Positions 29,301 through 37,984 are shown, counted from the stretch's first letter. The stretch: DNA of 64,000 nucleotides from Methylovulum sp. (GCA_030653435.1 JAURZI010000111.1:1-64000); one strand, 5' to 3'. Numbers and translations are program-made. Notes: generated by a model not told the origin, from the sequence alone.

Positions 29301-32300
29301 GGTCGCGAACACGCTGCCGCTTCCTCCCAGCGTCGCCCCGGAAGACACCGTCACGCCGCTGGTCGCACCGAGCACGCCGGTGACCGATAGCGTACCGGCC
29401 GAGACGGTGGTGGCGCCGGCATAGGTATGGGTGCCGGAGAGCGTCAGCGTACCGGCCCCGCTCTTGGCCAGATCGGCACCGCTCGCTCCGCTGATTACGC
29501 CGGACAAGGTCAGCGCATTGGCGTTGCTTACCGTACCGTCGCTGCTGCCCAGGGCGATGGCGTTGTCTATGGTAATGCCGCTGCCGGTTGCCTCCAGCGT
29601 ACCGCCGTTCAGGGTCACCGTACCCGTGCCCAGATTGCTGTCGGCCGCCACGCTCAGCGTGCCGGCCGAGACGGTGGTGGCGCCGGCGTAGGTGTTGGTG
29701 CCGGATAGCGTCAACGTGCCTGCTCCGCTCTTGGTCAAATCGGCGCCGCCCGCTCCGCTGATCACGCCGGATAAGGTCAGCGCGTTGGCGTTGCTTACCG
29801 TGCCGTCACTGTTGCCCAACGCGATGGCGTTGTCTATGGTGATGCCGCTGCCGGTTGCCTCCAGCGTGCCGCCATTCAGAGTTACCGCGCCGCTGCCCAG
29901 ATTACTGTCGGCCGCCACGCTCAGCGTTCCGCCCAAAACAGTGGTGGCGCCATAACTATTGGTGCCCGACAAAGTCAGCGTACCACCGGCGGACTTTGTC
30001 AAAGCATAATTTCCCGAGACCTGGCCTGAAAACGTGACGCTATTGCCGCTGTTGGTACTGATGGTCGCGTTGCCGGTGAGCGTCAGCGTGTTGGCCAAGT
30101 TGAAAGTAGTGGGGTTGGTGCCGGTGAATTGGAGCTTGGTGCCGGCATTCAGTGTGATCGAGCCGGTATTGAGATTGCCGGCCGTCTTCACATCGACGGT
30201 GCCGCTATCCACTGTCAGGTTGCCGGCGAAAGTGGCTGAATTGCCGGCGTTCGACAGCGAGAGGACATAGGAGTTGACGCTGGTTGCTATCGTCAAATTT
30301 CGGCCGGAGGCAGCCGTGATCTGGCCGGACAGCGTCGCGTTGCCGGCCGAAAAAGCGACGGTCCCGTCGCTGCTGCCGACGGTGATGGCGTTGTCGAACG
30401 TTTGGTTGATGGTGATCTGGGCCAGCGACAGCGTACCGCCGTCCAGGGTTACCGTACCGCCGACCAAGGCGTCATCGACCGCCACGGCCAGCGTACCGCC
30501 CGAAACCGTCACGCCCGAAGTCAGCCCCGCTTCATTGCTGGTGCTGGACAAGGTCAGCGTGCCGCTGCCGGTTTTGGTCAGCGCTTGCGCGCCGCCGGAC
30601 AACGCGCCGGAAACGGTTACCGCCGCATCGGTTTGAATCGTCGCCGCGCCGGACAGCGCGATGGCATTGTCAATCGTGGTCGCCCCGGTCACCGAGAGGA
30701 CAGCGCCGGCGGCCAGCGTGACCGTGCCGCCTGCCAGCGCGTTGTCATCGGCTATCGACAGCGTGCCGGCCGCTACCGTCACGCCGCCGGTCAACCCGGC
30801 TTCGTTGCCGGTGTTGGTCAACGTCAGCGTGCCGACGCCGGTTTTTGTTAATGTTCGAGCGCCGCCGCTTTCTGAGAACGCACCCGACAGCGTCACGGCC
30901 GCGCTATTGTTGACGGAGGCGTCGCCGCTCAACGTGATGACATTGTCGATGGTGGTCGCTCCCGTCACTTGCAAGGTCGTACCCGAAGCCAGAGTTACCG
31001 TACCCGTGCCTAAGTTGCTGTCGAGCGCCACGCTTAGCACGCCCGCCGATACTGTGGTCGCACCGGCATAGGTATTGGTTGCCGACAGCGTCAGCGTGCC
31101 GGCCCCGGTCTTGGTTAAATCAGCGCCGCTAGCCCCGCTGATAACGCCGGATAAGGTCACCGCGTTGGCATTGCTCACCGTGCCGTCGCTGCTGCCCAGG
31201 GCGATAGGGTTGTCGATCGTACCGGTGCCGGTGACCGTCAAAACGCCGCCATTCAGCGTCACGCCGCCGCTGCCCAGGTTGCTGTCGTCCGTAATCGACA
31301 GCGTGCCGGAAGACACGGTGGTCGTGGTGTAACCGCTACTGTTGCTGCCGCCGAGCACGACCAAGCCTGTACCCTGGCTGGCGATGATCAGGCTGCCATT
31401 GCTGATCGCGCCGTTGAAGGTTAAGTTGCCGCTGATGCTGTCGTTAATGGTGCGGCTGCCGTTATTGAGATCGACCGTGCCACTGAAGGTCTCGGCATAG
31501 GAACCGGACAGGATGAAGCTGCTATTCAGCACAATGTGATTGACCAAGGTATAGCTGCCGACCGTGCTACGCACCTTACTGTTGGAGCCATTGATGGTCA
31601 GCGTGCCGGAGCCTAACGCTGTGGCCGATCCAACGTCGACATAGCCGTTGGTGTTGAGCGTAATGCCACCGTCGAACGTGTTGTTGCCCGACAGGTACAA
31701 CACATGACCACCGCCGCCGGCCACCGTCAGGGCGCCGCTGCTACTGCCGGCGATGATACCTGACAGGGAGATGTTGCCGGTAGCGACATCAAGGCCGCCG
31801 CCGTTGGCGGTGACCGTGACCGCGATTGACTCGTTGAATCCGGTGGCCGTGCGGGCACTCAACGTGCCGCCATCGAAAGTCAGCGTGCCGGTGTCGGGCA
31901 GGTCATCGGTCGCCAGCACACCGTCCTTGATCGTGGTGCCGCCGGTGTAGGTTGCGGTATTGCTCAAGGTCAGCGTGCCGCTGCCGGTTTTGGTCAACGC
32001 TTGCGCCCCGCCGGACAGCACGCCGGAAACGGTTACCGCCGCGTCGGTTTGAATCGTCGCCGAACCGGACAGCACGATGGCGTTGTCGATCGTGGTAGCA
32101 CCCGTCACTTGCAGCGTAGTGTCCAATGCCAGCGTCACCGTACCGGTACCGAGGTTGCTGTCGGCCGCCACGCTCAGTGTACCCGCCGAGACGGTGGTAG
32201 CGCCGTCGTAAGTATTGGCTCCCGACAAGGTCAAGGTTCCGCTACCCAACTTGGTGACGCCGAAGCTGCCGGCGCCGTCGCCGATCACCCCGCTAAGGGT

Positions 32301-35300
32301 CAGGGCACCCGCCGTCACGCCGATACCGGCGTTGGCGGTTAACGTCACATTGCCGCTCAAGGTATTGGTGCCGCTGATATTAAGCAAGGCCCCATCGCTG
32401 GACACGCCGGTTCCCGCCAAACCGGTGATCGCTTCGGCTACCGTGATGCCGCCCTGCAACGCCAGCGCCGCGCCGCTGGTTACGGTGGTCCCGCCCGCGG
32501 TCGTGCCCAGCGCAGTGTTGCTCGCCGCCACCAGCGTGCCGGCAGAAACCGTAATGGCTCCGGTATTGGTATTGGCTCCGGTCAGGACGAGCGTTCCCGC
32601 ACCGCTCTTGACCAACGCCGCCGCGCCAACCGATTCAGAAATGACGCCAGTCAAGGTGCCGGTGCCGATGGCAACATTAACCGTACCGCCGCTCGGCCCC
32701 AGAACGAACGAATTGTCGATAGTCGGGCTGTTGGTCAGGTCTAGTACCGCAGTGCTGCCGTTCAAGACGACTGCGTTGGCGCCAAGATTGCTGTCGCTAC
32801 CGATGCTGACAGTGCCTGCCAGTATGCTGGTCGCCCCGTAGCTGTTGGTGGTACCGGTCAGGATGAGCGTGCCGCTGCCTTGTTTCAGGAAGTCGAAAGC
32901 GCCTGAAACCTGGCCCGAGAGCGTAACGGTATTATTGCCACTGTTCAGGGCGGCATTGCCGGCCAGCGTCACTGCGTTAGCCGCAGTTATGGCGCTCCCC
33001 GAATCAGTGAACTTGAGAACCGTGTTAGCGCCCAGGCTGATCGCCCCGGTGTTGAGATTGGCAGACGTCGCCGCCTCCAAGGTACCGCCGCTTACCGCCA
33101 GGTTACCGGCAAAGCTGCTGGAATTGTTACCCGACAGCGTCAGTTTGCCGGTACCGTCCTTGATCAGGCTTCCCGTAATGGTGCTGGTGAAGCCGCCGGA
33201 GAAGGCGGTGTCGGTCGACTGGCTGATCGTCAGCGCATTAGCGCCAATCGCCACCGTGCCGGCGCCCGACAGCGCACCGATCGTCTCGGTCGCCGACGCC
33301 AGGGACAGCGTGCCCGCCACCGCCACCGCGCTGTTGTCGGCCAGCGCCGTGCCGCTGCTGTTGTTCAGGGTCAGCGTGCCCGCCAAGATCGTGGTGGCGC
33401 CGGTGTAGGTATTGGCCCCCGACAGGGTCATCGTGCCGCTGCCCGTCTTGGTCAGGCCGCCGGTACCGCTCATCACGCCGGAGAAGGTGGTGGATGTGCT
33501 GTCGCCGCCCGCGGTCAGGGTATTGGCACCCAGAGCGACGGTGCCCGCGCCGGACAAGCCACCAATGGTTTCATTTCCGCCCAGGGTAAGCGTTGCGCCG
33601 GAAGCCACCGTAACGGCACTGCTATCGGCGATCACCGCCGCGCCGCCCGTCGTCAGCCCGCCAGCCGACACCGTGGTGGAGCCGGTGTAGGTGTTGGCCC
33701 CTGACAGGGTCAGCGTACCGGAGCCGGTCTTGGTCAGGCCGCTGGTGTTGGTGGAGGAGATCACGCCGGAAAAGGTGGTGCTGGTGTTGTCGCCGCCCAG
33801 CGTCAACCTGTAACTCAGGATGACGTTGCCGGCCCCGGCCAGCGAGCCGATGGTTTCGTTGCCAACGCCCAGAGTCATGGTGGCGCCGCTGGCCACGGTC
33901 ACCGCGCTGCTGTCGGCAATGCTGCTGCCGCCGCTCAGCGTCAATCCGCCCGCGTTCACCGTGGTGGCGCCGGTGTAGGTGTTGGCCCCGGTCAACGTCA
34001 CCGTACCGATCCCCGATTTGGTCAGCGCACCCGTGCCGCTGATAACACCGGCATAAGTCCCATTGCTCGCCTGGGCGAACTCCACCGTCGCGTTGTTGAC
34101 GATGTTCCCTTGCAGACTGGAGGTATCGCCCTTCAGCGTGCCGGCGTTCACCGTCGTTCCGCCGGAATAGGTGTTGCCAGCGTTGGACAGCGTCAGGGTC
34201 TGACCACCGATCTTGGTCAGCGCCCCCGTCCCGGTGATCGCGCCGGAAAGCGTCGCGCCGGAATTGGCGACGAGAACCGTGCCGCCGCCCGCCCCCAGCG
34301 TGACGGCGTTGTCGACCGTGCCATTGACGTTGGCGAGCGTCAACTGGCCACCGTTCAGCGTCACCGCGCCGCCGCCGAGGTTGCTGTCGGCGCCGATTTC
34401 CAGTGTGCCCGCCGACACCGTAGTGGTTCCGGTGTAGGTGTTGGTTCCCGACAGGATCAGCTTGCCGGTGGTGGAGGTCGTGCCTGTTTTGACCACCGTC
34501 CCGGTCCCGGTCCCGTCAGCGATGACCGACGAGATGGTCAGCGCGTCGCCCGACCCGTTGGTGACGTTCAGCGCGCCGGCCAGTTGCAGCGTCTGCCCGG
34601 TGATGGTCAGCGTGCCGACCGCGTCGGCGTCGAAGGTCACGCCGGCGGCGACGACGTAGGCGGCACCCAGCGTGATTGTCGAATTGGCTAAACCGGCGTC
34701 GAAACCGACGGTCTTGTTGGCGGAGGCCAACGCCAGCGCTTCGCGCAGGTCAAGACCGCCGCCATCCACCAATTCTTCGGCGTAAGTGCCGATGGCGTCG
34801 GAGCCAATGGCGGCGACCGTCACGATCAGCGAATCGGAAACGGTGATCGTCAACGATTCGTCGTAGTTGGAAGTTCCGTCGTTGACCCGCAGCACCACCG
34901 TGTAAGAGCCGGCGGTCGTCGTCGAAGGCGTGGCGGCGCGCAAGTCCGTCCCGTTGATGTTGAACAGGTTGTAGGTCGCGCCCGTAGTCGCGCCATTCAC
35001 CGACACGATGGAATAGGTCGGGCCGCCGCCGTCCACGTCGGTGCGCGTCAGGGCGCCGACGACCGTGTTGTTGGCGTCGTAAACGCTGACGGAAGTCGCC
35101 GACAACGCGATGTCGGTCGGGGCATCGTTGACGGCGGTAATGCTGGTGCCAATCGTATTGGTGTTGGCTGAAATCGCCGTGGTACCGCTATTGACCGAAG
35201 AATTTAGGGTAACCCGAGTTTCGGAACCGGCCGTCGCACTGTAACCGCTGGCGTTAGTGTTATCTAACGCCCGTACAGTCAAGGCTGTCGGTGCGCCGTT

Positions 35301-37127
35301 ATAATTCGCCGCCGGTACAAAGCGCACCAACGTGGAAGCGGACAAGGCCAGCGCGGTACTGTCGTTGGCCACGGTGCCGATCGCAAACCAGTTCGAACCT
35401 GCGTTGGTGCTGTATTGCCAAACGCCTTCGGTGCCGCTGTTGGCGGTGTTGCCCACCACCGCCACGCCGCTCAAACTGGAACCTGTATCCACGTCGGCAA
35501 AACTCAGGCCGGTCAACGCGCTGATCGCCGAGCCTGCTGGACTCGATGTATCTTCGTTGACCGCTGATAAAGTCAGATTGCCTAAGCCTGTCGGCGCGTC
35601 GTTGACGGCGGCCACATCCACCTTCACTTGGACGGCCGTAGTAGAAGCCGCTGTTCCGTCATATGCTTTGACCGTGAAAGCGTTGAGACTGGAGCCGTTG
35701 GCATCGGCCGCGGCTTTCCAATACCATGTACCGCCGGTACTGAGTAATGTGGCTCCGGCCGTCACTTGAGTGGTTAATCCGGAATCGGTATATAAGGTAC
35801 CGGTTGATACCGCTTCGACTCGGAAACTCTTTGCATCGCCAACATCGGTATCAGCGTAGTTGGAGGCGGCCAACAATGTGGCATAAGTGATCGCATAACC
35901 GGTGTCTTCGGTGGCTCCGGTCAAGGTGGAGATCGTGCTTAGGGTTGGGACGGCGTTGGGGGGGGAGATGATGTTATCGAAGATGATATTGTCAAAAATC
36001 GGGCAAAATTTCCCATCCGCAGCTGTGATGGTAATACTGGTTATTCCCTGAAAATCCGAGGCAGTTGTTGGAATGAAGGTTATTGTGCCAGGGGCACTAC
36101 CAACGGCAATATCTGTGGCATCAAATGTAATTGTCTGGGTTTTCCCCGTGTTAGTCGTCACCGTAAGCGTATCATCACCAGGATTAGCAATAGCATTAAC
36201 ATCATCACTTATAATAAAACTGGTAAGGTCGAAAGTTTTTCCGCCTTGAACCGAGATAACAACCCGTGATTCCACGACAGTACTTTCAGCACTTACATCG
36301 GCACTCTGACCAGTTAAACCATTAAGCGTGTCCCAGTCAGTGGTCAATGAAATGTTTTTATCAGTCGAAGTCAGTACAACAGTTTCACCGGATTTAGTCT
36401 GCGTGAGTGTTTTTGTCCCGGTACCAGTAACAACACCGCTATCAAAATCGAACGTAATCTCCGCCAGCAGGCCTTTGTACGAAGCTGCGGCGGTATCCGT
36501 AATGGCAACTTTCGCTTCGATAGAACCGGTCGCGGCTTCCAATACCCAGTCGCCGCCCCGAACCGCCGAGCCGGTCAGATCGTCAGACGCTACCACGTCG
36601 GCTCCGGTGGCGTTCGCTATCGCCGAAATAAACGCCGCTCCAGCCGATCCTTCAGCCACATTGCAACCATAAAGCAATATATCGGCATCCTGACTCAGCG
36701 CGCTGCCGATAGTGCTTAAATCGCCGATATGGTCCGGCAGGTTTTTTGTCGTTAAGGTCTGCGAGCCCAATAACAGCGCGCCATCGGAGCCGTGGGACAC
36801 GATGTGGATGGCATCGATGCCGCTACGGCCATCCAGGATTTGCGCCATTTGCGTGAGGCCGTCCTGCCCGGCATCGAGCACATGCACTTCCGTACCTGGC
36901 TTGGCGCCATCAATCAGCGCCTGGTAATCGGCGACGTTGCTTTCGATAAAGAGGATTTCGACAGATTGCGGTTCGACTGAGGGCGGTACAGCAGCAACCA
37001 GGGCTTGGGCGTCCTGGTTGCTGACGGCGGCATCCTGTGCAGGAAATTTGGAGGTGATTGCAGGAGCCGACTTATTTGAATTCATTGTGTCTGCTTTTTC
37101 TTTAAGTATGGTTTTGATGAATGTCAT
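23400..37127 (-). CDS. giant secreted repeat protein (DUF4347, cadherin-like, PATR, Ig-like, RTX)
   Basis: 4575 residues. Order by approximate residue: DUF4347 domain 55-215 (ILFIESNVADYQALI, HIVSHGSDGALLLG, LLYGCNVAEG); cadherin-like units 390-860 (repeated AVNDAPT joints); autotransporter-associated beta-strand repeats (PATR) 870-2660, more than twenty units of the LTLSGxNTYxGxTTVSAGTL type; Ig-like units 2740-3280; a VCBS-type unit 3380-3480 (tailed by SFSYTVSDSAG); a mixed domain to 3850; RTX Ca-binding nonapeptides 3850-4495 (GGxGxDxLxG); and a type I secretion tail 4496-4575 (GADRFIFSTALV, DTLTDFNSGEDIIEL). No autotransporter barrel and no N-terminal Sec signal, so export by a type I ABC system is inferred; that system is not in the window. 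Probably an adhesin or matrix protein. Co-oriented with modification-type genes upstream. Confidence 0.93.
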   Translation of the reverse strand: MTFIKTILKEKADTMNSNKSAPAITSKFPAQDAAVSNQDAQALVAAVPPSVEPQSVEILFIESNVADYQALIDGAKPGTEVHVLDAGQDGLTQMAQILDGRSGIDAIHIVSHGSDGALLLGSQTLTTKNLPDHIGDLSTIGSALSQDADILLYGCNVAEGSAGAAFISAIANATGADVVASDDLTGSAVRGGDWVLEAATGSIEAKVAITDTAAASYKGLLAEITFDFDSGVVTGTGTKTLTQTKSGETVVLTSTDKNISLTTDWDTLNGLTGQSADVSAESTVVESRVVISVQGGKTFDLTSFIISDDVNAIANPGDDTLTVTTNTGKTQTITFDATDIAVGSAPGTITFIPTTASDFQGITSITITAADGKFCPIFDNIIFDNIISPPNAVPTLSTISTLTGATEDTGYAITYATLLAASNYADTDVGDAKSFRVEAVSTGTLYTDSGLTTQVTAGATLLSTGGTWYWKAAADANGSSLNAFTVKAYDGTAASTTAVQVKVDVAAVNDAPTGLGNLTLSAVNEDTSSPAGSAISALTGLSFADVDTGSSLSGVAVVGNTANSGTEGVWQYSTNAGSNWFAIGTVANDSTALALSASTLVRFVPAANYNGAPTALTVRALDNTNASGYSATAGSETRVTLNSSVNSGTTAISANTNTIGTSITAVNDAPTDIALSATSVSVYDANNTVVGALTRTDVDGGGPTYSIVSVNGATTGATYNLFNINGTDLRAATPSTTTAGSYTVVLRVNDGTSNYDESLTITVSDSLIVTVAAIGSDAIGTYAEELVDGGGLDLREALALASANKTVGFDAGLANSTITLGAAYVVAAGVTFDADAVGTLTITGQTLQLAGALNVTNGSGDALTISSVIADGTGTGTVVKTGTTSTTGKLILSGTNTYTGTTTVSAGTLEIGADSNLGGGAVTLNGGQLTLANVNGTVDNAVTLGAGGGTVLVANSGATLSGAITGTGALTKIGGQTLTLSNAGNTYSGGTTVNAGTLKGDTSSLQGNIVNNATVEFAQASNGTYAGVISGTGALTKSGIGTVTLTGANTYTGATTVNAGGLTLSGGSSIADSSAVTVASGATMTLGVGNETIGSLAGAGNVILSYRLTLGGDNTSTTFSGVISSTNTSGLTKTGSGTLTLSGANTYTGSTTVSAGGLTTGGAAVIADSSAVTVASGATLTLGGNETIGGLSGAGTVALGANTLTAGGDSTSTTFSGVMSGTGGLTKTGSGTMTLSGANTYTGATTILAGTLTLNNSSGTALADNSAVAVAGTLSLASATETIGALSGAGTVAIGANALTISQSTDTAFSGGFTSTITGSLIKDGTGKLTLSGNNSSSFAGNLAVSGGTLEAATSANLNTGAISLGANTVLKFTDSGSAITAANAVTLAGNAALNSGNNTVTLSGQVSGAFDFLKQGSGTLILTGTTNSYGATSILAGTVSIGSDSNLGANAVVLNGSTAVLDLTNSPTIDNSFVLGPSGGTVNVAIGTGTLTGVISESVGAAALVKSGAGTLVLTGANTNTGAITVSAGTLVAASNTALGTTAGGTTVTSGAALALQGGITVAEAITGLAGTGVSSDGALLNISGTNTLSGNVTLTANAGIGVTAGALTLSGVIGDGAGSFGVTKLGSGTLTLSGANTYDGATTVSAGTLSVAADSNLGTGTVTLALDTTLQVTGATTIDNAIVLSGSATIQTDAAVTVSGVLSGGAQALTKTGSGTLTLSNTATYTGGTTIKDGVLATDDLPDTGTLTFDGGTLSARTATGFNESIAVTVTANGGGLDVATGNISLSGIIAGSSSGALTVAGGGGHVLYLSGNNTFDGGITLNTNGYVDVGSATALGSGTLTINGSNSKVRSTVGSYTLVNHIVLNSSFILSGSYAETFSGTVDLNNGSRTINDSISGNLTFNGAISNGSLIIASQGTGLVVLGGSNSSGYTTTTVSSGTLSITDDSNLGSGGVTLNGGVLTVTGTGTIDNPIALGSSDGTVSNANAVTLSGVISGASGADLTKTGAGTLTLSATNTYAGATTVSAGVLSVALDSNLGTGTVTLASGTTLQVTGATTIDNVITLSGDASVNNSAAVTLSGAFSESGGARTLTKTGVGTLTLTNTGNEAGLTGGVTVAAGTLSIADDNALAGGTVTLAAGAVLSVTGATTIDNAIALSGAATIQTDAAVTVSGALSGGAQALTKTGSGTLTLSSTSNEAGLTSGVTVSGGTLAVAVDDALVGGTVTLDGGTLSLAQITINQTFDNAITVGSSDGTVAFSAGNATLSGQITAASGRNLTIATSVNSYVLSLSNAGNSATFAGNLTVDSGTVDVKTAGNLNTGSITLNAGTKLQFTGTNPTTFNLANTLTLTGNATISTNSGNSVTFSGQVSGNYALTKSAGGTLTLSGTNSYGATTVLGGTLSVAADSNLGSGAVTLNGGTLEATGSGITIDNAIALGNSDGTVSNANALTLSGVISGAGGADLTKSGAGTLTLSGTNTYAGATTVSAGTLSVAADSNLGTGTVTLNGGTLEATGSGITIDNAIALGSSDGTVSNANALTLSGVISGASGADLAKSGAGTLTLSGTHTYAGATTVSAGTLSVTGVLGATSGVTVSSGATLGGSGSVFATSSSNILTVNNGGTLAPGVSGAGTLTVNGNLAIDSGGTLSQDINGTTAGTGYDQIQVIGTVNITGASLSALTGFTPNVGDSFVLISNDGTDAVTGTFNGLNEGDTLVVGGSTFLISYQGGSNNNDIVLTAIDATPPVVQSITSPSNSTYKIGDALDFVVTFSEAVTISGGTPSIAVTLNTGGTVQAQLVGTVTNSTTATFRYTVADGNLDTNGIGTAATISANGSAIKDAADNAMTDFGFTAPITTGVLVDGVAPTLAITSNVSAVKTGETATITFTFSEDPGASFAWNGSTGDIVVTGGTLGAISGTGLTRTATFTPTANLASGSAGITVASGTYTDTAGNNGGAGTTPSLSIDTLAPTLAITSNVSAIKASETATITFTFSEDPGASFAWNGSTGDIVVTGGTLGAISGTGLTRTATFTPTANLASGSASITVASGTYTDTAGNSGGAGTTPSLSIDTLAPTLTIDTLADDNIINDSEDDSAVTLTGTTTAENGQTVTINFGGISTSATASNGTWTTTVSADDIKSLPEGSVIVTANVNDVAGNAATEASATVIYDRTAPNAPVITAVTDNVGTVTGPVGNGGSTDDTVLQITGTAEANSTVTLYNGTVELGEVTADASGNWSFITGTLNNGSTYVFNAKATDAVGNTGDASSQHSVTIDTRAQGEPTISGTPVQGQTLSADTSAISDPDGLGSFSYVWKADGIAISGATGSSYTLTEADVGKAISVEVRFTDGSGSAEGPLTSAATGTVSGSNNAPQAAADHSTASGLANAQAVGNVLTNDQDADPNDSLTVTAIHTGGTGAPGNIGQPLSGDYGSLVLNADGSYTYTVATGNTEVDALGFGAQLTDSFSYTVSDSAGETSTATLTVTIQGIDIGANDQDGITTDIENAANGGDFNKDGIADAAQSNVTALPLRSADEFDEGVVAPVASFGAVLVGDVAAAGSPAQLDSNAQFGSINILSQAEAASQYGSDIADELAQLPTDPVMTGLLDFTVQAAPGSVGLDDLDPSRAGIQTRVIIELPEGISSDTYYKIGKTPDNLDPHIYAYMADNDLSTYDDGAQLLDLNGDGDIERIVLTFTDGAKGDDDLEENGIIVDPGFLGNAVTLPPIVITGLPDRASYAEGHAPVRPWTDLAFDNNDGGALTSATVTLDGFRIGDRLKVDARGTGLTAHYDKITGILTLSGSADPAVYQSVLHSLKYFGREDFIVVETRSLMLTVTNTQGNQSSGQTELDISPSIIIGTPLPDKLTGTYANDVIIGRASNDRIHGRKGSDLIKAGTGNDWLEGGNGHDDLRGNRGDDTIQGGLGNDTARGGIGNDLLCGNTRGNDYYLGGQGHDTVDYSASPDGVSVNLLVNKTQQISIGSGSDRLNNIENLIGSAFNDRLSGNQEANNLTGLTGDDLLSGRGGNDHIDGGAGNDTVRAGTGNDRISGSTAGDDRYLGGRGNDTVDYSASPDGVSVSLDKVNAQLVSVGSGTDRLKNIENLIGSQFSDNLTGNRQANKLTGLDGNDSIDGGDGNDKLRGNGGNDTLIGDDGDDICRGGAGDDLFSGGMAGNDRYLGGQGNDTVDYSASPDRVTVALTTNKAQQASVGSGRDTLSSIENLIGSHYDDSLSGNRRANTLIGQDGNDSLAGRVGNDRLDGGTGNDLLRGGAGDDLFTGDTSGNDHYLGGTGIDTVDYSESADGITVNLMTTVEQPISTGSGTDILIGIENLLGSFFNDDIRGNDQANTLIGLGGADIMRGKGGNDTLDGGTGNDILKGNYGDDTLQGGEDNDIVRGGLGNDRFTGSTAGDDRYFGGAGSDTLKYSQSPDGVSVSLMINGSQTTSIGSGSDFLVSIENLVGSRFNDNLVGDANANRLGGGRGSDTLSGGAGADRFIFSTALVNKHIDTLTDFNSGEDIIELSAGIFTAYAGQVGQTVGLSSTLSYDAGTGMLAYDADGLGEEAATEIAIIGLSGHPAGLGDEFLIIA
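23640..25570 (-). repeat. RTX block with five long units
   Basis: Within the giant gene. Five copies of a 109-118 codon unit, each starting with (H/R)Y(L/F)GG and (D)TVDYSxSPDGVSV, passing through GSGxDxLxxIENLIGS and ending in runs of GGxGNDxLxG. The DNA period is about 327-354 bp and unit boundaries stay in frame. Calcium-dependent folding outside the cell is the established role of such runs. Confidence 0.88.
27922..28545 (-). repeat. tandem near-identical Ig-like repeat, 2 x 312 bp
   Basis: Two adjacent 104-codon units (28545-28234 and 28233-27922) coding APTLAITSNVSA to SLSIDT differ at only a few bases across 312 bp, so this is a recent in-frame duplication inside the giant gene. Confidence 0.88.
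29150..34510 (-). repeat. long array of autotransporter-associated beta-strand (PATR) repeats
   Basis: Roughly 1790 codons of units built around LTLSGANTYTGATTVSAGTL followed by a variable strand pair such as SVAADSNLGTGTVTLNGGTL. Some neighbouring units are nearly identical at the DNA level (267 bp period around 29401 and 29668). PATR units form a beta-helix in autotransporter passengers. Confidence 0.85.
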
Positions 37128-37238
37128 AGGGGGACTCTCTGCATTGATAATAATAGGTTACCGGAACAGTCCGGCTTAAGTGCTTTACGCATTGTCAATA
37201 GGCCTCACGCGAGCCGGGAGTTGATACTACAGCTATCC

Positions 37239-37328
37239 TTAATCTCTACGAAGATGCTGCCGCAGGATGGCGGCAAGCAGCGTGGAGCCGGAACGGGGCA
37301 GGCCGGAGATAAAGTAGTAACTGCTCAT
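37239..37328 (-). pseudogene. 5' remnant of a sulfotransferase gene
   Basis: The minus strand from 37328 reads a 29-codon frame beginning MSSYYFISGLPRSGSTLLAAIL and ending in a TAA at 37239. FISGLPRSGSTLLAAIL is the 5'-phosphosulfate-binding loop that opens family sulfotransferases. After QHLRRD the frame ends and nothing sulfotransferase-like follows, so only the first strand and P-loop survive. It differs from the intact sulfotransferase gene 650 bp upstream, which has the loop at residues 84-98. Confidence 0.75.
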
Positions 37329-37577
37329 GATTTACTGCTAAACATAGGAATTTCGTTGTATTTTTGATAGACGTTTTTTGTAATATTAGTTCAATGTCTA
37401 AAAACTACAAAGTTTTGATTTCGTAATTTTCGGCTGCCGGCCTGCGATGGAGGCTCAAAACAAGTTTTTGCAAAAACAACCCCTCCATTTCAAATCAGGA
37501 TACATAGAGTTGACTTTTTTAATCAAATAATCTGCGTTGGACGGATCTATGGTCTCGTCCGCAAGTTTTTTTATGTA

Positions 37578-37645
37578 GGGTACGCATCGCGTACCTTTTG
37601 CATTGATTTTTATCACAATTATAAAAAGGTACGCGATGCGTACCC
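37578..37645. repeat. perfect 22 bp inverted repeat flanked by T/A tracts
   Basis: Arms GGGTACGCATCGCGTACCTTTT (left, 37578-37599; 22 bases, listed here as GGGTACGCATCGCG then TACCTTTT) and their exact complement (37624-37645) flank a 24 bp AT-rich loop. T7 lies before and A6 after, so the structure could end transcription on both strands. A partial match (AGGTACGCATCGCG) recurs at about 57325. Confidence 0.65.
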
Positions 37646-37746
37646 ATAAAAAACCGAAAACTTGACCGTTTGAAATATATTAAGCTAAGCGAGCTGAAGT
37701 ACATGGTGTTTTGTACCCGCCGACAGCATTGCCCCTTGAGCGCAGC

Positions 37747-37938
37747 TACTCCCATCTGATCGAGAAAACGTCTACGTTTTGAAAACCGGCAACGCCTACC
37801 GTCACACGAAACGTAGGGCGCGCCGTGCGCGCCTTTTCCGGTATCAAACCGCCGATGGCGCGTGCAGCGCGCGGTGGGAAAAGGCTGAATCATGACCTCT
37901 GGCAAAATCTTCAACGCTTTTTGACTCAGATGGGAGTA
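37747..37938 (-). repeat. miniature inverted-repeat element, copy C (reverse orientation)
   Basis: 192 bp; opposite orientation to the other copies, starting TACTCCCATCTGATCGAG and ending CTCAGATGGGAGTA. Lies between the sulfotransferase gene and the giant gene. Confidence 0.85.
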
Positions 37939-37984
37939 AAAGGCTTAGTGCCCGTAGGGCTTAAAAGTTCTTAACCCGTCAAGT

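Larger units (their letters stand above)
37128..37984. other. long intergenic region between the giant gene and the sulfotransferase gene
   Basis: Contains no intact gene. In order it holds the giant gene's leader, a sulfotransferase remnant (37239-37328), a large perfect palindrome (37578-37645) and element copy C (37747-37938), each listed separately. The 37340-37560 part is AT-rich and featureless to me. Confidence 0.6.

Noticed and set aside
23640-34510. Repeated blocks that could suggest a CRISPR array
   Set aside because: The periods (27 to 354 bp) are multiples of three in frame with protein repeats; there are no short identical direct repeats with unique spacers and no cas genes.
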